Shown in pieces: positions 1 through 11,475 of a stretch of 32,685 nucleotides of DNA (position 1 is its first letter; every line of letters starts with the position of its first letter). Source of the stretch: Phoronis australis (taxonomy: Eukaryota > Phoronida > Phoronidae). The position numbers and the translations under genes were made by a program. Below the pieces are notes generated by a model that was not told the DNA's origin, did no database searches, and saw nothing but the letters and a program-made list of their open reading frames with translations. The stretch is taken from contig NMRA01000008.1 in NCBI GenBank assembly GCA_002633005.1, positions 1,328,584-1,361,268 on the forward strand, written 5' to 3'.

Positions 1-42
1 TTTATAATTCTGAAACTACATCATTTTTGGCCAAAGTACGAT

Positions 43-233
43 TAGAAAACGGACAATTGCCGCACAAATAAAGAAGTTCATGGTAACTCAACGTTTCGTC
101 TTATTCAACAAGACATCATCAGGATATGTACAGAGGGACAACAAGTGTCGATTACCCTTAAAGTCATATCCATGAAGTGAAATGAGAGTGAGAGATACAG
201 GGAAAGTAATGTGCGGCAATTGTCCGTTTTCTA
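43..233. repeat. Hairpin-type inverted repeat (MITE-like)
   Basis: A perfect 24-bp inverted repeat lies at 43-66 and 210-233; the core of the left arm reads AAAACGGACAATTGCCGC. The arms enclose about 143 bp with no recognisable coding content. The size and structure fit a short non-autonomous DNA element, but no convincing target-site duplication flanks the arms, so the true ends are uncertain. Confidence 0.6.
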
Positions 234-2161
234 GTTCTGAAACGTGAGCAGATGACGCCATCCCTGTCAGGCTCTACGGTGTATGTTGATACCTTTGATA
301 AAAATACTCTTCTACAAACACGTTGAAACCATCGTGAATGACATTCTTGCTTAATTCGCCAATAAAAACTCTCATAGATGAAAACTGAATCATTTATTGA
401 TCTGGCACATAGTGAAATATTAATATCTAAATTATCTTTAAAATCAAATGATGGGCACCAAAAATATAGGATACATGTACATCCATAGAAACAATATTTG
501 TGATATACATGCAAAAAGAGTTTCATCCTGCGCAACATACGAATCTTAGCAGGCTCCAACCATCTTAGTGACAATTGCGACTACAAATATAATTAAAGAA
601 AATGTTATAGTTTTAGATTAAATCGTGTTTGCTTTCTTCATACAAAATGCTGATACATAGCGATTACCATTCTCAATAACTGAAAGCAGTAATTTTTAAT
701 AATGTTTAAACTGCAAAAACTGCAGTGCCATTTGACGTCTGTATTGTCTAATTAACAAAACTCTGAAAGGCTGTTGTTGAAGTGATGATGGTGACAATGA
801 AGACCTTAGGGAACTGAGGTGGCACTATGTAGCTTAAGACACAAAAAACATAATTATGATATTCATTGCTACTCTCATTATCAAAGGCAGATCCTCTTAA
901 CTTTGCTACACCCTTATTAAATGTTCTGTGATCATCACTTTTAGCATCACTAACACATCCGGATGACTCTTTTCCCACCTCCATGGAGACTGTCGTATTG
1001 TCATCACCACTTTCAGCATCACTGCATAGTTTGGTCAATTTTCTTTAACCTAGAAGTTTCCAGACTTCATACTAGTGACATTTATTTAGTGTATCACCTG
1101 AAAATAAAACTGAAATTTTAAACAATACATTTTGCTATGATAAAAAAGAAGGTTGGACAGGATGTTGTTTTTCATAATACATGCATTGTGAAAGCAGTCA
1201 TAAAATAGTTTTTGTCAATTTTAGGGATTTACAGGAATTTTCTGTATATTTTACTATATTTAGGCCGGAGAGGTATCTACTTAGTTTCAAGATTTTTTTA
1301 CACTTCTTAAAATTTTCTTAGTGTAGAACTTTAACCATTTGACAGGTATCCTTGCACACATTGCAAACGCTGTCATTCCTGTGATGTATATATCTAGTAA
1401 TGGAATCTTTAGTTATACTTTACGCGTAACTCTCTTTAATATGGTGAAATACTTGACACCATGGCGTATGTATTTAGCTATGAAGCTTGTACATTAGAGC
1501 GACCGATTTTTGTTGTCGGACTAAGGATTGGAGCTAACACTGGAGCTTCGGACCATAGACATGGATCCTACATTCTTACTAAAATATACTATCTTACACA
1601 AACAATAATATAACATTAATAATTATGATAACAATAATACTTTTGTGATTTCTTTGTAGTTCAAATCTGTTACGTGTGTCCCCTTTTAGCATTCCTGCAG
1701 GTCGATAGTCCAACGGGAAGTTAGTCGGAAAGACGTTTAAGGAGAAGTGGCCTTTTGGGCTTCTGAATTAAGTTGTGTTTTTCTTATTACTACTTTCATT
1801 TGCATAGGTTTGTGGTCTCAAAACCAAAGGACCTTTATTCTAAAGAGTATTAACCCGAAAAATGTGTGCTTTGTTTGTTTGTGAAAAATTGACTTCACAA
1901 ATAAGGAAACTAAACCATGTTTTGATGAATTCAACCAATTCTGGTCCTAGCATTTGATAATGCATCATTGGCGTCAATCTTTGAAAGAGCTGGAATTAAT
2001 TAAAAACTCATGCCCCTATCTCGCATTTTGGTCCTTGGTGGGCTGTCTTTACCCACAGTTGCCGTGTAATTCTCCAAGGCGTAGGTCGTGCTTAGCCTAT
2101 TAGGAGACTTTCAAAATAGTTTCAAAATTTTCCGAACTTTTCAGAGTAGTTGAGAGTTACA
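234..2161. other. Gene-poor stretch, one acidic minus-strand ORF
   Basis: No gene is recognised. A minus-strand open stretch at 748-1038 encodes an acidic, Ser/Asp-rich sequence in which SDAESGDDNT and SDAKSDDHRT recur. It has no ATG at its start and no good splice acceptor, and could be an exon of an unrecognised gene or chance. Scattered TAGTCCAACGG and TAGTCGGAA words near 1701-1727 belong to the short-period repeat family also seen at 3602-3670. Confidence 0.3.
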
Positions 2162-2302
2162 CATGGGCAGCGCAGCACTGAAAAAAATGGGGGGTTATAG
2201 CCCCCCGCCCCTGTTGTGCACCGCCAATAGACCATGGGCGTCGGACCACTGAAAAAAGTGCGGGCTATAGCCCCCCCAGCCCCCTATGGTGCGCCGCCCA
2301 TG
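2162..2302. repeat. Tandem pair of GC-rich foldback units
   Basis: Two diverged direct copies lie at 2162-2225 and 2233-2302, both beginning CATGGGC. Each has the order: GC-rich start, CACTGAAAAAA, a G-run, TATAGCCCCCC, then a GTGCRCCGCC-type end. The second copy ends GGTGCGCCGCCCATG, roughly the inverse of the shared start, so each unit can fold on itself around the GGGCTATAGCCC-type core. It probably represents ends of a short DNA transposon; it stands out sharply from the AT-rich surroundings. Confidence 0.6.
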
Positions 2303-2927
2303 TTACACGCCATTATTTTGTTCCAGAAAACTGGAGAGTTAAAGTCGTTTTTGTATCTTTTTATAAGTCAAAACCGGGTTTGGCATCCTTTTGATTTTCT
2401 GAAGTGTCTTTAGTCGGATGAGCTATTGGTCTGATTGGTCCACTAAGCATTACACTTTGAAATAAATCTGATTAGCAGGCATGAAAAAGTGTAAGGTAAC
2501 TATATCGCCGATTGGTGGGTTACAGGGCTAGGATGGCAAGAAAAAATTACTGAAAGAATCCTGCATTTTCAAGACACAGTCTTTAACATTTGCATTCATA
2601 ATAATTATTAATTGTGCTCAAATGTGCAGTCTTCTATAAGCTCTGATGCAATGTTATCACCCTAATCAATTTCAGACTTGCAATCCTTTGAACTAAAGTT
2701 CCTTTGCACTAGAGACTATCAAAGGTCCTTCGGAATACAGGATCGACCAACCCATCTCAGCAAATCTCGTATAGACATCATAAAACAATAAAGAAACAAT
2801 AGCTGAAAAGGTATTGCCATATCCTTGGCATCAGCAAGAAGTAAATTTTGAATTAAAAACGAAATTGTATGGTAAAATTTGAAAAACAAGTAATTTTAGT
2901 TGCAAGAAATACCTTTCAGATGATCTA

Positions 2928-5638
2928 TCAGAGTAAATTCATGGTTATTTTTGCAGAACTGAACACCTTGTGACGAAAACGGCACTCCCTCATTTCTTCA
3001 TCTGAAACAAATTATAAATGCAGTGATCTCTCCAGCACCTTTACATTTGCAATCATTTGTTTAGCTTATTTGAAGCTGTCTTCTAAATTTCCATTAACAT
3101 GAGTTTGAAAGTTTTTAAGTTGTTCTGCTACATTAAATGGTTCACCTAGTTAACAATAAATATGTTAGGAAGCCAACTGCTGCAAATAACGAAATGTGCA
3201 ATGTTTTACAGTGCTAGCTGATTAAGTCTGAAAAACAGGCTCTACGCTAGCGGAACAAGAATCAAAATGACTCTGTAGTTACCTTATGAAAGTAATAAAT
3301 CAAAGTAGTGATTCATTATGACCTCGCACTCACTAGTTTAAAAAAATAAAATTACAGAAACTTTGCGAAAATTTGTAGAATCTGCGAAAATGTATATGTA
3401 TATTTCACATAATACTTTATTTATTTGAAACTCACACCACCTTCATAACTCACCCATGTGAACTTGCATGTTTCCATACTCGGAGAAAACAAGCACCAAA
3501 TTCTACCTTCATCTGTATCATTGTCACTTGAACTGAATGGAGTGACAACATTCTCATCTGAAAAACAAATCAAAACTGTCAATAGAAATGAAATGCTGCC
3601 TATAGTCCAACGGGTCTATAGTTCGAAAACAATGGGATCTATAGTCCGAAAAGTCAATAGTCGGAACAGAAAACTAGCTAATAGTTTTTTCACTTTATTC
3701 CTTAATCTACAGAATTAAATGTCTTCAGGATTTCAGATAATTTTACATCATATTCTCCATCTTTCAAAATTCCGTAAAGCTCTATAAAGCAGGCAAAGCT
3801 CTCTTTCTTGAAATTGTGGTCATTCAACGAACAATAACCTGAACAAGCTAAGAACACTTACATGTATTCTTGGTAACTACCGAGTTCGTAACGCAAGATA
3901 TAATTTCCCTTACTTCTTCGGACTATTGACCAGTCGAGCCACAGAACCTTTAGACCAACCATCCATTAATTATTGAGTCTTTTAAGCAGACGTCAAAGTT
4001 ACTAAGAGAATTCAAAGATATTTTAGGTATTTTTCACGTGGTCTGGTCTGGTGTTTGTGCCGTCCTTTTAATGACAACAGAAAATATATTCAGTGAATAC
4101 ACATTCTAGGCACATAGTTAGTAAAGATTTGAGAACCTGTATAATTTGGCAACTCACACAAAATAACTTCAGGAAATTATTTTACCCTGGAATTTCCCAT
4201 TTCAAGTTTGAGATTTGGTTTTCAGTCACTGATTTCAAAGGCTTCATTTAAGGGTTGAAAAAGATCTAAGGTTGATACTAGACCCCTCACATTGAATCAA
4301 TGTGAAAACATGAACTGTTTCATGCTTCATTAAGAAGATACTCACATTTAAAGAACTGGGCCAACATCACAGCATATCTATACCTTTGGTCGCTAATTTT
4401 TCACGCTTGTTTGAAGTGTAAAATATTCTTTAAGGAAAAGTTTGTGCTTGACATTTAGGATTGAACCAGACAAAACGGTAAAAGTTTTATGAGTGATTTG
4501 ACTCAATGCCTCACGATATGCTTTAGTGTAAATGCTTCTTATTAAAATTTGTTATATGTATAGTTATTGCTTATCCATTTGATACAGGGATTCTGTCTTA
4601 GAGAGCCTTTTGTAGCGTTCCAGTCCACAAAATGGACGAATTTCGTAGGAAAATTGCTATTGAAAGGGCAACCATTTAATTGTAAGGAATTCTCTTAGAG
4701 AAGGTACCATATCGCAGTGAATCTGAAAAATCTTACGAAGTGCAATTATTATCAGCGATACAAAGCAAAGAAATCTACAACTCTCTGGAATTTTTATAGT
4801 AAACGAGATTCTTCAGCTCATAATAAAGGGGTGTTTAGATTTTGAAATGTTTTTAGGAGGGACAGATGCGAGTATTTGACCGCATCTTCTGCATTAGAAA
4901 TAGTTTCTAGGACCCTGCCAAATAGATGTTAGCCATGATTATGCCAGTGTAATAAATGAATTTGCAATAACTTAAATAATCAAAATATTAAGAAATTTGA
5001 AAGACTTACCATAGACTTGGATCTTGAATGTACCATCTTCTACTCAAACATACTCATTTCAGATAAAACGAAGCAAAAACTTGTCTCAACTCAAACTCTG
5101 AAACTGATGTTCAACTCCAACTCTATAACACTAAAATCAAAACCTCAGAGGCTTGTTACAGTGGAAGGTCAACTAAGTTAATGGGCATTACATAACACTG
5201 CTCCAATGTAGGTCACATATGGCTGTCTGAAGCAGGGCACTCATTAACAGTGACATCTTTTGGGAGGGCCTGATCAGAGTTATATATAGGATGTCCTTAT
5301 GAAACCAAGTTGTTGAGAGAATACACGTGGAGGCACTGTGCATACCAAGTAACAGTTTCTGATAGGTCTTAAATTGTGGGGCATTATATATACCCCACAA
5401 TTTTTTGCAACCCCACAGTAAAGGTCTCATATATAAAAATGCCCCGGATCTGTATAGTTCTCTTAGTATATATATATATATATATATATATAGAATCGCT
5501 TTGGATCAGTTCCGTGCGCAATATTTTCACATGCCAACACTATGATATGAGTTCTGAAAACTAAACAAAAAAGTGAAATAAAAATATTGTTGACAACGTT
5601 TCTTAACATACCGTGAATTTTTGCACCTGACCAGAACA
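2928..5638 (-). CDS. Speculative minus-strand gene of tiny phase-1 exons
   Basis: Four short segments read on the minus strand: 5638-5612 (FWSGAKIH), 5039-5010 (DGTFKIQVY), 3557-3507 (ENVVTPFSSSDNDTDE) and 3001-2928 (EEMRECRFRHKVF, ending in TGA). Donors GTATGT after 5612 and GTAAGT after 5010 are good; GTAGAA after 3507 is weaker, and a stronger GTGAGT donor lies after 3454. Acceptors at 3557 and 3001 have T-rich tracts ending TTCAG; those at 5638 and 5039 are poor. Every junction from the first donor onward is phase 1, so the pieces join without a shift. The product matches no family I know, and exons of 27 and 30 nt are unusually small, so this could be coincidence. Confidence 0.2.
3602..3670. 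repeat. Degenerate short-period TAGTCCGAA repeats
   Basis: The motif TATAGTCCAACGGG, TATAGTTCGAAAAC, TATAGTCCGAAAAG and AATAGTCGGAACAG recurs about every 16-20 bases. Related words occur near 1701-1727 and 3917-3927. It is a diverged minisatellite-like array, not coding. Confidence 0.5.
5467..5492. repeat. (TA)13 microsatellite
   Basis: An uninterrupted TA dinucleotide run, ordinary for an AT-rich genome. Confidence 0.95.
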
Positions 5639-8600
5639 CTTAAATCACAAAAATGGTCACCTATTGCACTACACTAGTTGATGTTCTTTATGGTCAAATG
5701 TGAGCCAATTTTTAAATTTGTTCTCAAAACAATCAAAATACGTTGAGCCCAAAACCAAAACTGCAACTTCTGTAAACACTGTATTTTTGTCAATTTTACG
5801 ATACATTTCGGAATACTTTCTACCTAAAAATGATAAGAAACGCGCGCAAGGAAAATTTTTAAGAAGCGTCTGAACGTGCATCAGCCACAACGTCTGGGTG
5901 TCCTGCACAGATATTACTCAACGAAGTCAAGAAAAAACGTCAGAAATGTAAGCAAACTTTAACTTAGAAATAGATTTAGCTCAATACAAACTCTGACGAA
6001 AATACTGAAAATAGCAGATATGCAACCCAAGCCTGTAGCTGCTGTAATATATACAACTTGGCTGCCGTGTCATGCAGGCTGCAAAAAATCATTCATAAAA
6101 AATTGCGTGCACGTATACGTGTCACGCGATCTGCGATCATCATTGATAAAAGATGACAAACGACACCAAAACAAGCTGAGCACTCTGTGTAAACCCGCTT
6201 CTTTAAAGAATCCTCAATGGGGCTCATAGGACGCCCGAGTTCAAATACTTTTGCATATCACGAATCGAGACATAATAGCACACTGGTACAAACACGTACG
6301 TTGTATAACTTATATATATATATTAAATGTCACATTTTTTGCAATTAATTACCAGAGCAGACAATTTCATACACAAAAATGAGTGAAGAATCGTTTCAAC
6401 TCTTATGCGCGATCTTCATTCATAAAACTAGCCAGAGGCACTGTTTACTTACTAGTGTTATCTTGAGTGCTATGGTGCTATAATTGGCTCAGTGAATATT
6501 TGGGCACTAATTCGAATTCATTATTTAATCGGTGAGAGTGAACATAGAATCACAAACTGGCGTAGACCCCAATGTTAAAGAAAATACAGTAGCCAGATAT
6601 TCCGCAATTTCGTGGAAATTCTTCCATCCGGAAGCAAAGTTAGCGTTTAAATACATTTGCAAAGAAGACTCTGGACTATGAAGAAGATTCTGAGCTGGCT
6701 TATATGGACTTACTGGACCTGTGGGAATGCTGATTCAAAACTTTCCGGCAAAAACCCGCATTCCCGCCAAAACATGCCTTAATTTTCGAACTTTCAATGA
6801 TAATTTCGGAAAAGTCCGTGGGTTATCCTATCCCCGGATTACGGTGGCGTAGGCCAGCGACATATTGTCCAACGTTGCAAATTAATTCACCGAACTCCGT
6901 TACGAAGAAAAAATATGATGATAACAAATTTCGAACTATGTTGTAGTCGCTAAGTAACTTTGTTAATGTATAATATTTAATTTATAAAATGTGTCAACAG
7001 TAAAGGTCAACAAATAGTAGTTGACTACCATTCCGTGTTTCTCCATTATAGGTCATTTGAAATGCATTCAACAGAACTAGTCAGTCGGGTCTATCATGTT
7101 AATGGTGGTATGATCGGTTTCCTTGATTTTCTGCCTCGTGCATTCACGGTTGCTGACAACTTTGTTCGACGCAAAACAAGTAATCTCTTATCTACCACAC
7201 AATATGTCCGAAAAGTGAAACTATACTTGTCAAATTTGTCCACATAAATAAAAGTTAATCTAAATTTAGTCTATTGCTTGCATAGTTTGCACTGCGTAAC
7301 TATCATAAAACAATTTTTGATAAATTTTCCAATTTTCCATTACTCATAGTGAAGTAATCAGCTTTTTGAAAAAAAATCTAAAATATAATTTGGCAATTGC
7401 TTTTGTGCGAAATAAGAAGAGAATTACCGTAGTCTCCAGTGACGTGCTTGTCGTAGCACATCGTATTTTCGTTGCGTGGAATCAATCTGCGACTCGAACT
7501 GCCACTTTGCTTGTTCTCGTACCGTTCTTGTACAAATATGACATGGCCAACAGGTGGCGTGCAGACCGGAATTAGAGATGTTTGTGATACCATCGTTACA
7601 AGTCATTTGCAGTTCACAAATCTGTTAACGATTGGTCACCATCTAATAAACCAAGAGATTCTGCACACTGACTAAGAATCGGTGAGCGAACCATGTTTTG
7701 ATAAAATCATTTCCAACGTTGTCAAAATTGGTTCTGAGTATGCCCACCCAATTCACGTACCTTTCGCCACTCGTCGTAACTACATGCTACTACAAGCGTC
7801 TGCTTTAAATGTAAATAATATTCTGCAAGTGCATCTAAAGAAACATTTTCTTAGAGGCGCAATCTCTACGAGAAAAGTAATTTTACAAAAACTAGAAGAA
7901 GAGCGGAATCCAACTCTAGCTGCAACCGCGGTCGGCCGGTAGCAGCCAAACGTCCTGTCGCTGTGCCAAATTCCATGCGTTAGTTGCAGAATGTAGAGCA
8001 AAGTGACCTGCAATTAGTCATAAAATCACTAAAACATAATAAATTTTGTTGTTTTATAGGTCTGGCTAAAGCTAATAGCTTAATAACTTGAAGAAGTCTA
8101 GTTCGTTTAACAATAAATTCTGAACACCCGTTCGACCGTAGACAGTAATGTCTTATTATTAAATTAGGGCTTTACAGAGTTTCTGAACCATTTTGAAAAT
8201 AAGATTCTAATCTTATGCCAATGCAATACTGTTCTATGTAACAATACCAAATTTTATAGACATATTTTGATTATGTAAAATATTTGGAAAAACAATTTAA
8301 TGTGAGCGTTCAGGAGTGTATTTCGGGCGGCACCATTGAATGGGAGCATTCACAGGTCGAGGTCATTTCACTGTCGAGTCAAAATAACGGACAATGATTG
8401 GCCAACGATCCCTTAAACTGAACGACAGTCCGCCGGAGTATAATCGACTATGCCCTACCGTACTTTAATCTAGCAGTCGTATGCAACTTCAAGCTTAAAA
8501 AGTAGAATTGGAACCCATAAAGAGAGTCAATAATTGCAAACAATTGCATCTGTTTATGACGCCCACTATATACTAATAAAGATTATCATTAATAGAGATA

Positions 8601-9127
8601 TAAAAATGTGCCATTCCTGATTATGCCGGCAAGAAGCCCTGGCTCGGCTTTCTTAAACTGGAAATTCCCGTTGATAAGAGTATCAGCAAAATCAACGGGA
8701 ATGGCAGCACGTATCTAGCACAGCAAGCTAGAAACTTTTCTATCTTGGCCCGGGGACTCTTCCATTGAAGAATTATTAGAATCGTGCTGATAACTAGTGA
8801 GAGTTAAGTCTTGTTTTGCCCTCCTAGCTATGATTCAGATTTTGGCGTTAAACGGAAGTGGTGACGCGAGGGTGGCTCAAGCTTTGTGTATTTTCTAACG
8901 TAGGGTCTTGATATAGTGGTCTAGGTCTGCATTAGAGGAAGTGACGCCCCTTAACTGTGATATGAGAACCCCCTAAAGGCCTCGGGTAAACATAAGAGTC
9001 CAGGTTAAATACAGGCCTATGGAAATCGCTATCTATCGTACTAGCAGAGACCCCTAGCGGACCATCAGTTGATCGAAGCTTTGTTGGTGTCGCTTGTAAA
9101 AACACTGGATGAACCCAAGACCATAGA
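5639..9127. other. Stretch without a recognised gene
   Basis: Open stretches of 60-86 codons occur on both strands, notably 6020-6229 plus and 7682-7942 plus. None shows a recognisable domain or a consistent set of splice sites. A perfect 12-bp inverted repeat (ATTCCCGTTGAT at 8664-8675, its complement at 8691-8702) with a 15-nt loop is the only clear structure. Confidence 0.4.
8664..8702. repeat. 12-bp perfect hairpin
   Basis: ATTCCCGTTGAT is followed after 15 bases by ATCAACGGGAAT. A stable stem-loop is possible on either strand. No partner feature explains it. Confidence 0.6.
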
Positions 9128-9220
9128 CAGGCCCGTAGCCAGTGTCAATGGTGCACAGCCTCGCAGGCTTCATACGAGCAACAAACTTCATTGAGAATGT
9201 TTCCAAGGTTACGTGCCACT

Positions 9221-9355
9221 ATTCAAAGGGTTCAGTACTCCGAAGGTTCACTACTCTGAAGTTTCACTGCTCGGAAGGTTCGCTACCTTCGAAAGCTCCT
9301 TACTTCGAATATTCGCAATTCCGAAACCAGAATTCCGACAGTTCATTACTCTGAT
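9221..9355. repeat. Degenerate 15-16 bp GGTTCACTACTCCGAA repeats
   Basis: About eight diverged copies of a unit like GGTTCACTACTCCGAA run from 9221 to 9355. An inverted relative (AGTAGTGAACCAGTTCG) lies at 10027-10080, in the same bounded segment. Confidence 0.6.
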
Positions 9356-10213
9356 TGTCTGCTAATGAGTCGGGACTGACATGGATAAAGCTTTATATTT
9401 GTGTCTATTTAGTAACCATTTAAAGGGTGTGCAAGAGTTGAATAGTTATTAAAACATTGATTACATTGTTTACAAATTACTGCCAATCGTGATTCTCCAA
9501 TCCAAGTAACGACTCATTCTGAAGCAGGGACAACATCTAGGGCGCGGGTCAGGGCTGCGGCGACTAACGGTGGTTTTAAATTTTATAAGACTGAATGAGA
9601 CTCTCTGACTTTGTGAAGACTGGCAGAGACAAGGTAGCCTACTTACTACACTTAGTTTCGGTAAGGCCATGCGCGTGGCTCCGGTGGGTAAGGTTGAGGC
9701 GCAGCGGCCCTAAACCTTTCAGTCACGCTGTGAAGTGATGAGACCTTGACATGAATTTGATAAATGTATCGTGGTTGATGATTCATCAATATTCCTACTT
9801 CATTGTCTTTTAGAAATGCAAGTACGAACTCATTTTCCCGTATTCTTAAGGCATGTGGCAATTTCGCATGCGCATGAAATCCAAATAAAGTGTTTTATTA
9901 CCCGGGCGTTGTTTCCGGTATAGGTACAACACTGAGTGCATCTAATAACCGGAGTGTAGTTTATTTTTGCATGCAAAAGTATAAAAATTACACCTGGGTC
10001 CAAAATTTTAGATATTTTAGGAGTGAGAGAACCTTCGTAGTAGTGAACCAGTTCGAAGTAGTGAATCTTCAGAATAGTGGGCTGTTCCCAACTCCAGCTA
10101 TGAAAGCATCTAAGTAACACGCAAGTATACTATAACGTCAAGTTATTCTCCGACTAAATATTTCCGTCCGAGTATGTAACGATGTGTAAGCACTCATTTA
10201 AGAGCACGCCTGA

Positions 10214-11240
10214 TTTGAAAATTTGGCAAGAGGTGGGCCGTTCAGGTAAAAGTGTCGCGCGTAATCACGCTCGTAATCACGACCAAGATTTCCCTCGTGT
10301 TTTACGACCGAAATTGTTCGCCCGTAATTACGCTCGTGATCACGGCCGAGACTTCGCTCGTGTTTTAACATCGAAATCGTTCGTCCATAATTATGCTCGT
10401 GATTACGACCAACATTTCGCTCGTGTTTTAAGAGCGCAATCGTTCACCCGTAATTACGAGCGTAATTACGACCGAGAGTTCGCTCGTGTTTTACGACCGA
10501 AATCGCTATATCCAATAACAAATTGGTTTGAAAGTCACGTGAGCAGTCTAAAGAAGTTTTACGCTCGTATTTTTCACTCGTATTTTTCGCTCGTAATTTC
10601 AGCAAGTATAGTCAATATATTTAAGTACGAGTCCACGAGACTACCAGCCATTAAATTAATACGCAGTTGACATTGTTTTTGTTATGCAAATGGTTTGTTA
10701 TTCAAATGTCTTGAATAAAGAGTGAGTGATTTACCACCAACATTTAGAAATTCTACTACATAACCCCCTAAAAACATTTTGAAGCAATTTTTGCGATGTC
10801 ATAAGTCATCTGCACGCATTGTTAAGAGTAAAAGAACGAAACTTTGCCTAAATAAATGAAAAAGCATGGTTATTTTAACAAATAATATAAAAGCATTGTC
10901 AGACAACCTGCTAGATATACATTTTGGCGATGTGCTAAAACCGAACCAATGGATAGGGCAGCAAGTGAAAACATTTCAATAAGTCTTTGATATTTTCAAC
11001 CTTTTGCACTTATGTACTTTGCACCTGAGATTTTGCTTTCTGAATACTTCATAACATGTGAAAAATACGAGCGTAAATTAGCGAAAGTAAAACTACAAGC
11101 GAAAAATATGATTGTAGAATAACGAGCGCACAACTGTTTCAGAGCTTACGTAACCAACAAACCAATTTCTCATTGGATATAACGATTTCGGCCGTAATTA
11201 CGCGCGACACTTTCACCCGTACGGCCCGCGATACTTTCTG
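10214..11240. repeat. Large imperfect inverted repeat (foldback arms)
   Basis: GGGCCGTTCAGGTAAAAG with GTGTCGCGCGTAATCACG near 10233-10268 is repeated in inverse orientation near 11188-11230. ACCGAAATCGCTATATCC with AAATTGGTTTG near 10496-10529 is inverted near 11155-11195. Farther inward, ACGCTCGTATTTTTC motifs also match. Both arms share the same order of blocks, but only the left one has the tandem array expanded. Confidence 0.7.
10260..10511. repeat. 63-bp tandem repeat, four units
   Basis: Units begin at 10260, 10323, 10386 and 10449, exactly 63 bp apart, each starting with a variant of CGTAATTACG followed by CTCGTGATCACGACC and TTTCGCTCGTGTTTTA. Because 63 is a multiple of three, one reading frame stays open from 10182 to 10670 and gives a repetitive Arg/Asn-rich sequence. 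That is better explained by the repeat than by a gene. Confidence 0.9.
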
Positions 11241-11475
11241 GGCCACATTACATCCGAATTTGAGCTGCGTTCTTTGCGAGTAACCGTTACGGCATCCTGA
11301 TTTCTGGTATTACAAATTTCGTCTTATCTCAGGAACGTAGAGCTGAGAGCCCCCTAATTAAGCTGCGTCATGGTCCTTATCGAGAACTCTACAGTGTCGA
11401 CGTTTGCAAAATATCAAAGGTCCACCGTCCTATAAATTCGAACCACCCCCCCGAGCAATGTTGGCTACGGGCCTG

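Larger units (their letters stand above)
9128..11475. mobile_element. Putative DNA transposon or foldback element
   Basis: The segment is bounded by CAGGCCCGTAGCCA at 9128-9141 and its exact complement at 11462-11475. Inside are two inverted arms (about 10214-10600 and 11040-11240), the 63-bp tandem array at 10260-10511, and degenerate GGTTCACTACTCCGAA-like repeats at 9221-9355 and 10027-10080. No transposase is recognisable. The flanks (ACCATAGA, AATTAGAC) do not form a target-site duplication, so the two termini may come from different insertions. Confidence 0.5.

Noticed and set aside
4287-4305. TCACATTGA-A-TCAATGTGA palindrome
   Set aside because: Short, isolated, and within chance expectation for AT-rich DNA.
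7682-7942. 86-codon plus-strand frame
   Set aside because: No ATG at its start, no domain recognised, no convincing splice sites.
10182-10670. 162-codon open frame rich in ARNYARD-like repeats
   Set aside because: It is the translation of a 63-bp tandem repeat; the frame stays open because the period is a multiple of three.
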